The notes beneath the pieces were generated by a model. It had not been told where the DNA came from. It did no database searches and was given only the letters and a program-made list of their open reading frames with translations. A stretch of DNA of 11,041 nt, from positions 1 through 11,041 of the forward strand of contig CAJGDZ010000045.1 of assembly GCA_904502055.1 (NCBI GenBank). The letters are read 5' to 3'. Source of the DNA: an uncultured Clostridia bacterium (lineage in GTDB: Bacteria > Bacillota > Clostridia > Oscillospirales > CAG-272). This document shows positions 6,343 through 11,041 of this stretch, piece by piece. The translations under genes were made by a program, and so were the position numbers. The first letter of the stretch is position 1; every line of letters begins with the position of its first letter.

Positions 6343-7113
6343 ATGACCGAGCTTCCCATAGATAACCAAAACGAAAAAATTGAAACCGTAAACGAAAGCA
6401 TACGGCTGATCAGCAAAAAGGACGGGCTGACCTTCGGCACCGACGCGTACCTGCTGGCCGCCTATACATCCTCCTCGCCCTCGGCGCTCGCCGTGGACCT
6501 CGGAAGCGGAACGGGCATTTTGCCCTTGCTCTTGCTGGCAAGAAATAAGATCCAAAGAGCAGTTGCCATCGAGGTGCAAAAGGATTTTTGCGACCTCATC
6601 GCACGAAATGCCGCCCTGAACGGAATGTCCGAGCGTATTGAGGCTCTCCACCTTGACGTGCGAGCGCTTCCGTCTCCCCTACTCACAGCCGAGTGCGCCG
6701 ACACGGTGCTCTCCAACCCCCCGTATATGACGGTGAATTCCGGCAAGCCCAACCCGAGCGATGCCAAATTCATCGCTCGACACGAGGTCTGCGGAAACAT
6801 TTCGGATTTTTGCCGCGCCGCCTCCTCCACGCTCAAATACGGTGGGAAATTTTATTGCGTTTACCGCCCCGATCGCCTTGTGGATCTGCTCACGGCTATG
6901 CGCCAACATAAGCTTGAGCCCAAACGAATGACACTGGTTCACGCCACTGCGGACGCCATCCCCTCTATGGCGCTGATAGAGGCCAAAAAAGGAGCCGCAC
7001 CATCGCTGACGCTCACGCGTCCGCTGATCCTGACCATCGCGGACGGCAGGCAGAGTGCCGATGCGGCACGCATTTACGAAACCTGCTCCTTTGAAGATTT
7101 TTTAAAAAGGTAA
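6343..7113 (+). CDS. TrmN6/YabB-like tRNA1(Val) (adenine-37-N6)-methyltransferase
   Basis: This is a class I S-adenosylmethionine-dependent methyltransferase of the YfiC/YabB (TrmN6) group, whose E. coli member makes N6-methyladenosine at position 37 of tRNA1(Val). In the 256-residue sequence the SAM-binding motif I is VDLGSGTG (51-58), an acidic residue at the end of strand two appears in AIEVQ, and the amino-methyltransferase motif NPPY is at 125-128. NPPY is typical of N6-adenine and related amine methylation. The N-terminal segment with ISKKDGLTFGTDAYLLA matches the family signature. GGAAAGGA (6329-6336) is 7 bases before the ATG. It is the first gene of a close run with the TtcA-like gene 9 bases downstream. 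Its B. subtilis counterpart yabB lies in the same holB-yaaT neighbourhood. The exact tRNA target in this organism is not shown by sequence, so no gene symbol is given. Confidence 0.87.
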   Translation: MTELPIDNQNEKIETVNESIRLISKKDGLTFGTDAYLLAAYTSSSPSALAVDLGSGTGILPLLLLARNKIQRAVAIEVQKDFCDLIARNAALNGMSERIEALHLDVRALPSPLLTAECADTVLSNPPYMTVNSGKPNPSDAKFIARHEVCGNISDFCRAASSTLKYGGKFYCVYRPDRLVDLLTAMRQHKLEPKRMTLVHATADAIPSMALIEAKKGAAPSLTLTRPLILTIADGRQSADAARIYETCSFEDFLKR

Positions 7114-7122
7114 CACGCCAAT

Positions 7123-7893
7123 ATGGAACATATCAAACGAATTTTAAGCTATACACGCCGCGCGGTCGATGACTATGCCATGATCCGCGAGGGCGAGAAG
7201 ATCGCCGTCGGCATTTCGGGCGGCAAGGACTCGCTTACGCTTCTGTGCGCACTCTCTGAGCTCCGACGCTTCTACCCAAATAAATTCGAGCTTTGCGCCA
7301 TCACCATCGATATGGGCTTTGAGGGCGGAATGGATTTCACACCCATCAAGGAGCTGTGCGCGTCGCTGGACGTCCCCTATCACATCGTGCCGACCGAGAT
7401 CTATAAGATCATCTTCGAGGTGCGACGGGAGCCAAGTCCCTGCTCGCTATGTGCCAAAATGCGGCGCGGCGCGCTCCATAAGGCGGCCAAGGATCTGGGA
7501 TGCACGGCCGTGGCTCTCGGCCACCATTTCGATGACGTGGTGGACACCTTTATGCTCAATCTCTTTTTTGAGGGGCGGCTTGGCTGCTTCAGTCCCGTCA
7601 CCTATCTTTCACGTATGGATATCACACTCATACGCCCAATGATCTATATGCCCGAAAAGGACGCGCGTTATTTCGCGCAAAAGCTGAACCTCCCCGTGAT
7701 CAAGTCCCCCTGCCCTGCCGATGGCAACACCGAGCGCGCCGAAATGAACAAGCTGCTGCTTGATCTTGAGCGGAACAACAAGGGGCTTCGCTACCGAATC
7801 TTCGGCGCGATACAGCGCGGTGAGATTGACGGCTTTAAGGAATTCGGCCGCATGGCCGGCAAAAAGCATTATGAGGAAGGAGATCCCGAATGA
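7123..7893 (+). CDS. TtcA-family PP-loop ATPase, probable tRNA 2-thiocytidine-type thiolase
   Basis: This is an N-type ATP pyrophosphatase of the TtcA/TtuA family. Such enzymes adenylate a tRNA base and replace oxygen with sulfur, using a 4Fe-4S cluster. In the 256-residue protein the PP-loop is SGGKDS (32-37); the paired cluster cysteines lie in PCSLCAK (C107, C110), and a third likely ligand is C197 in SPCPADGNTER. These correspond to C122, C125 and C222 of E. coli TtcA. GHHFDDVVDT and LFFEGRL match the conserved central part. TtcA makes s2C32 in proteobacterial tRNAs; whether the Bacillota homologue uses the same base is uncertain, so no symbol is given. It begins 9 bases after the methyltransferase gene, with AAAAGG within the previous gene's end as ribosome binding site, and its stop overlaps metF by 4 bp (ATGA). 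This implies translational coupling. Confidence 0.85.
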   Translation: MEHIKRILSYTRRAVDDYAMIREGEKIAVGISGGKDSLTLLCALSELRRFYPNKFELCAITIDMGFEGGMDFTPIKELCASLDVPYHIVPTEIYKIIFEVRREPSPCSLCAKMRRGALHKAAKDLGCTAVALGHHFDDVVDTFMLNLFFEGRLGCFSPVTYLSRMDITLIRPMIYMPEKDARYFAQKLNLPVIKSPCPADGNTERAEMNKLLLDLERNNKGLRYRIFGAIQRGEIDGFKEFGRMAGKKHYEEGDPE

Positions 7894-8768
7894 AGCTGAC
7901 CGAGCTTTTACGCCAGGACAGGCTGACCCTCTCCTTTGAGGTGTTCCCCCCCAAGACCGATATGGCCTTTGACAGCGTAAGGGAGGCCACCGAGGAGATC
8001 GCAAGCCTCTCCCCCGCCTTTATGAGCGTCACCTATGGCGCAGGCGGCGGCACCAGCCAATATACGCTGGATATCGCTAAAAACATTCACAAAAAGCACG
8101 GTGTTCCCACGTTGGCACACCTGACCTGCGTTTCCTCCACACGGCAGACCGTCAAGGAGAAAATCGAGCAGATCCACGCCGCGGGCATCCAAAACGTTAT
8201 GGCGCTTCGCGGCGACATTCCCGCCGACCGCCGGCACGAGGATCGAAGCACGTGGGACTACCGCCACGCCGCGGAGCTTGTCCGCGAGCTGAGAGAGAGC
8301 GGCTACGACTTTTGCATTGGCGGCGCGTGCTATCCCGAATCGCACCCCGAAAGCACCAACCAGACCGAGGACATTCGCTACCTTCGGGAAAAAGTGGACG
8401 CAGGCTGCGATTTTCTCACCACGCAGATGTTTTTTGATAACAACCTGCTCTACCGCTTTCTCTACCGCATCCGCGAGGCGGGTATTTTCGTCCCCGTCAT
8501 TCCCGGTATTATGCCCATCACCGACAAAAAGCAGATCGAGCGTGCCCTGAAGCTTTCGGGCTCCTTTATGCCCCGCCGCTTCCTTGACCTTGTGGACAAG
8601 TTCGGCGACAAGCCCGCCGCGATGAAGCAGGCAGGCATTGCCTATGCCACCGATCAGATCCTCGACCTCTTCGCCGCCGGCATACATAACGTTCATATTT
8701 ACACCATGAACAAGCCCGACGTTGCCAAGAGCATGCTGGCAAACCTCTCTCACGTTCTGCACGCATAA
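7890..8768 (+). CDS. metF: 5,10-methylenetetrahydrofolate reductase
   Basis: MetF is a flavoenzyme (FAD) that reduces 5,10-methylene-tetrahydrofolate to 5-methyl-tetrahydrofolate, the methyl donor for methionine synthesis (and, in acetogens, the methyl branch). The 292-residue length fits the short bacterial form (E. coli 296), with no C-terminal regulatory domain. Key segments are LSFEVFPPK with the proton-donor glutamate E17, FMSVTYGAGG, ALRGDIP with D109 near the flavin, and TTQMFFDN with Q179. The start is fixed by AAGGAG (7877-7882) and the ATGA overlap with the previous gene. No MetV, corrinoid methyltransferase or Rnf gene is in the window, so a Wood-Ljungdahl role is not indicated. 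Coupling to a tRNA thiolation gene may simply reflect operon packing, or shared links to methionine and SAM supply, which the upstream methyltransferases consume. Confidence 0.95.
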   Translation: MKLTELLRQDRLTLSFEVFPPKTDMAFDSVREATEEIASLSPAFMSVTYGAGGGTSQYTLDIAKNIHKKHGVPTLAHLTCVSSTRQTVKEKIEQIHAAGIQNVMALRGDIPADRRHEDRSTWDYRHAAELVRELRESGYDFCIGGACYPESHPESTNQTEDIRYLREKVDAGCDFLTTQMFFDNNLLYRFLYRIREAGIFVPVIPGIMPITDKKQIERALKLSGSFMPRRFLDLVDKFGDKPAAMKQAGIAYATDQILDLFAAGIHNVHIYTMNKPDVAKSMLANLSHVLHA

Positions 8769-8819
8769 GGCCCTTTCGCCATAATGGCATTGACCAATCT
8801 CTATCAGGAGGAAGTCACC

Positions 8820-10919
8820 GTGAAGGAAATCCATTATCAGTTCCGCGAACGGCTTTCGGTTGTTCATCGCAAGGACCGCCGCAATCCCGATGTCTGCCCG
8901 CATCCGGACGAGCTGGAAATCGACAACACGTATCCGATTATTCTGCCAAGCGAGGCAGACTCTGTTCTTATACATGCCGCCCGTGACCTTGAGGATTATT
9001 TTTTCACCTCGATGAAGATCTCCCTGCGCGTCCTGCGTGAGGAGGAGATAACGGGGGATAGCCCCTGCATCCGCTATGGGGTGGACAGTACCCTGCCCGC
9101 GCACTCCTACCGCTTTGTCGCCTGTGACAGGGGAATACGGCTTACAGGAAGCGATTCCCGTATGGCGGCGCAGGCCGGCTACTATCTTGAGGACCTCCTC
9201 AACCTGAGGGAGGGCCCCTATCTCACCTTTGCAGATACGGTCCGCACCTCGCTTTATACTCCCCGTATGGCACATTCGGGCTACGGGCTGGATATGTACC
9301 CCACCGAGCACATCATGGCACTTGCACACCACGGTGTCACGGCCTTGCTTGTCTTCATCAAGGATGTGGACATCACGCCCCACGGCTATCACGACTTCAA
9401 TGACCTTTGCCGCCGTGCCGCGTCGGTGGGAGTCGATGTCTATGCCTATTGCTACTTTGCTAACAAGCTGCACCCCGAGGATGAGGGCGCAGAGGAATAT
9501 TATGAAAACCTGTATGGCGGCTTCTTTGACCGTTGCCCCTACTTCAAGGGCCTTGTTTTTGTGGGTGAGTCCTGCGAATTCCCAAGCAAGGACCCAAACA
9601 CCACCGGCATCCGCCGCCTCGACAACCGTGACGAAAGGGGAAGGCCGCTGGTGACAGGAAAGCCAAGCCCCGGCTGGTGGCCGTGTTACGACTATCCGAT
9701 CTGGCTGAATCTTGTCAAGCGCATCGCACGCAAGCGTTGCCCGGATCTTGACATTGTTTTCTGGTCCTACAACTGGAACCGTGCCCCCGCCGAGGCGCGC
9801 CGCGCCCTCATTGACGCCCTGCCAAAGGATGTGACCCTGCAGGCCACCTTTGAGATGGGGGAAACGGTGGTCCGAGGTGGAATCGAGCATCAAGTGGCCG
9901 ACTATACCCTGTATAACATTGGCCCCAGCGGCTATCTCTCCGGTGAGGCCGAGTGCGCCTCCCAGAACGGCCTGCGCTTCTATGCTATGACCAACACGGG
10001 CGGCCGCACCTGGGACATCGGTTGTGCTCCCTATCTGCCCGTCCCCTACCGCTGGATGGAGCGTTACCGCAGGATGAGGGAGATCCACGATACCTATGGT
10101 CTGCACGGAACCATGGAATGCCATCACTACGGCTTCTATCCCTCCTTTATCAGCGAGCTTGCCAAATGGGCCTTTTACAGTCCCACCCCCGATCTTGAGG
10201 AGGTACTGAAGGCAATCGTCACACGGGATTTTGGCCCTGCCGGGCGGGATAAGGTCCTTCGTGCCTACCGTCTCTTCGGCGACGCCATTGACAGAATGCC
10301 CGCCAAGAGCCACGATCAATACGGCCCTGCCCGCATCGGCCCGGCCTACCCTCTTGTGTTGTTTGCCGGGACCGATCTCAAGATCCCGACCGTACCGTAT
10401 GCTCACTTCGGCGGAAATACGATCACCACTCCCGTCTACGGTCGCGGCCGAGTCTTCGACGTGCATACCGATCCGCAGACCAACCGCATCTTTATGGATG
10501 AGCTAAGCGGCTTTCGCAAGGCGGCTCGTCTGTATGACGAAGGGTGTCAGCTTCTCAGCGAAGCGATTAAGACCGCCCCTGCCTGCAAGCAGGAGGAGGC
10601 TCGTCGCATCCTCGGAGTGGCGGCCTTTATTCGCAACACCTGCCGCACGGTGGTGAACGCCAAGGAGTTCTTCCTTCGCAAGGAGCTGCTCCTTGATTCC
10701 CACGGGGATCACCGCAACCGCTTGGTCCGCGAGATGCTGGACATTTGCCGCCGCGAGGAGCAAAACGCCCGCGACACCATCCCATACGTGGAATTCGACT
10801 CGGCCCTTGGCTATGAGCCGAGCATGGAGTATATGTGTGACCGCGCCCATATCGAATGGAAGCTTGACCTCCTTAGTAAAGTAATGGAACAAGAGCTTCC
10901 CTCCTATCACGAGTCGTAA
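8820..10919 (+). CDS. Putative glycoside hydrolase, hexosaminidase/alpha-glucuronidase-like fold
   Basis: I do not recognise a specific family. The 699-residue product appears to have an N-terminal domain (about 1-145) like the alpha/beta domain preceding the barrel in GH20 and GH67 enzymes, marked by ARDLEDYFF and by RLTGSDSRMAAQAGYYLEDLL (about 107-127). A probable TIM barrel follows (about 150-430) and a helical C-terminal part. Candidate catalytic positions are E250 and E253 in VGESCEF; PYFKGLVFVGES resembles the GH67 segment around its acid glutamate. Others are FWSYNWN (315-320), E345/E348 in TFEMGET and MECHHYGFYP (432-441). Aromatic and acidic loops suit a sugar site. There is no signal peptide or transmembrane helix, so it is probably cytoplasmic. 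The GTG at 8820 is chosen because AGGAGG (8806-8811) lies 8 bases upstream; an in-frame ATG at 8784 has no such site. It follows metF by 51 bases. Substrate unknown; GH20, GH67, GH84 and GH163-like assignments remain possible. Confidence 0.6.
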   Translation: MKEIHYQFRERLSVVHRKDRRNPDVCPHPDELEIDNTYPIILPSEADSVLIHAARDLEDYFFTSMKISLRVLREEEITGDSPCIRYGVDSTLPAHSYRFVACDRGIRLTGSDSRMAAQAGYYLEDLLNLREGPYLTFADTVRTSLYTPRMAHSGYGLDMYPTEHIMALAHHGVTALLVFIKDVDITPHGYHDFNDLCRRAASVGVDVYAYCYFANKLHPEDEGAEEYYENLYGGFFDRCPYFKGLVFVGESCEFPSKDPNTTGIRRLDNRDERGRPLVTGKPSPGWWPCYDYPIWLNLVKRIARKRCPDLDIVFWSYNWNRAPAEARRALIDALPKDVTLQATFEMGETVVRGGIEHQVADYTLYNIGPSGYLSGEAECASQNGLRFYAMTNTGGRTWDIGCAPYLPVPYRWMERYRRMREIHDTYGLHGTMECHHYGFYPSFISELAKWAFYSPTPDLEEVLKAIVTRDFGPAGRDKVLRAYRLFGDAIDRMPAKSHDQYGPARIGPAYPLVLFAGTDLKIPTVPYAHFGGNTITTPVYGRGRVFDVHTDPQTNRIFMDELSGFRKAARLYDEGCQLLSEAIKTAPACKQEEARRILGVAAFIRNTCRTVVNAKEFFLRKELLLDSHGDHRNRLVREMLDICRREEQNARDTIPYVEFDSALGYEPSMEYMCDRAHIEWKLDLLSKVMEQELPSYHES

Positions 10920-10945
10920 GCCCCAAAGAAGGACGAAATAAAAAT

Positions 10946-10964
10946 CCCCCCGTATAACGGGGGG
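10946..10964 (+). terminator. G/C-run hairpin after the hydrolase gene, probable terminator
   Basis: CCCCCCGT (10946-10953) pairs perfectly with ACGGGGGG (10957-10964) around ATA. The next bases are TATTTCCTTTTC, a T-rich but interrupted tail. It lies 26 bases after the hydrolase stop and is the likely end of the operon transcript. Confidence 0.7.
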
Positions 10965-10973
10965 TATTTCCTT

Positions 10974-10990
10974 TTCGGGCATAGCCCGAA
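10974..10990. repeat. Second 3' hairpin, 7-bp perfect stem
   Basis: TTCGGGC (10974-10980) and GCCCGAA (10984-10990) are perfect complements with the loop ATA. The loop matches that of the preceding hairpin, which ends 9 bases earlier. It has no T tract of its own, so it is not a classical terminator by itself. Confidence 0.55.
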
Positions 10991-11001
10991 GATCACTGGC
11001 G

Positions 11002-11019
11002 GCGCACAAGTGCGCTTTT
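11002..11019 (+). terminator. Third 3' hairpin with short T tract, backup terminator
   Basis: GCGCAC (11002-11007) pairs with GTGCGC (11010-11015), followed by TTTT (11016-11019). With a realistic four-base loop the stem is 5 bp of mostly G-C pairs. It is short but has terminator form, and would back up the hairpin at 10946-10964. Confidence 0.5.
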
Positions 11020-11041
11020 AATTGGCCTGCCAGCCATGCAT

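Noticed and set aside
8780..8785. CATAAT as a -10 box for the hydrolase gene
   Set aside because: No acceptable -35 box at 16-18 bp and no TG extension; the metF transcript probably continues into the gene.
8784..8819. ATG start 12 codons upstream for the hydrolase gene
   Set aside because: No Shine-Dalgarno sequence precedes it, while AGGAGG sits at ideal spacing before the GTG at 8820. The upstream residues include the ribosome binding site itself.
7908..10466. Very long open frame on the minus strand across metF and the hydrolase gene
   Set aside because: It mirrors two well-supported plus-strand genes. Strong C/G third-position bias removes stop codons from this antisense frame. The translation has no recognisable domain and no ribosome binding site was seen.

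Overview
The window looks like a chromosomal segment from an anaerobic member of the Bacillota, most likely class Clostridia. This is inferred from three things: a RicT/PSP1-type protein beside a DNA polymerase III delta' gene, a short clostridial-type 2[4Fe-4S] ferredoxin, and strong purine-rich ribosome binding sites with consensus extended -10 promoters. The coding sequence is moderately GC-rich with C/G-ending codons, while the gaps are very AT-rich. No tRNA, rRNA, CRISPR array, transposase or phage structural gene is visible. This is mostly a housekeeping region; the least familiar gene is the large glycoside-hydrolase-like protein at the right end.

Layout. Positions 1-236 are a divergent control region. 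A minus-strand gene begins at the extreme left edge (its ATG is at 8-6), and ligA (NAD-dependent DNA ligase) reads right from 237. ligA meets a minus-strand N-acetylmuramoyl-L-alanine amidase gene tail to tail with an 11-bp overlap. The amidase is divergent from rsmI (16S rRNA 2'-O-ribose methyltransferase). A near-perfect promoter at 3752-3780 then drives holB (delta' clamp-loader subunit) and ricT (PSP1 family). An A/T-tract region and a separate promoter precede a 56-residue ferredoxin gene, which is closed by a strong hairpin terminator. Seventeen bases after that terminator begins a tightly packed run: a TrmN6-type adenine methyltransferase, a TtcA-family PP-loop tRNA-thiolation-like enzyme, metF (5,10-methylenetetrahydrofolate reductase), and the 699-residue glycoside-hydrolase-like protein. 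The window ends with three closely spaced hairpins.

How the genes fit together. rsmI, the TrmN6-like gene and the TtcA-like gene form an RNA-modification theme; ligA and holB belong to replication and repair. The holB-ricT-trmN6-rsmI set corresponds to the holB-yaaT-yabA-yabB-yazA-yabC neighbourhood of Bacillus subtilis, but here rsmI lies upstream of holB, yabA and yazA are absent, and a ferredoxin sits between ricT and the methyltransferase. MetF adds folate one-carbon metabolism. The glycoside-hydrolase-like protein has no obvious export signal and no sugar-transport neighbours in the window, so its role is open. No convincing wholly new multi-gene system was found. The most notable points are the unclassified hydrolase, the ricT-ferredoxin adjacency, the operator-like palindrome on the ligA promoter, and an operon with no evident promoter behind a terminator.
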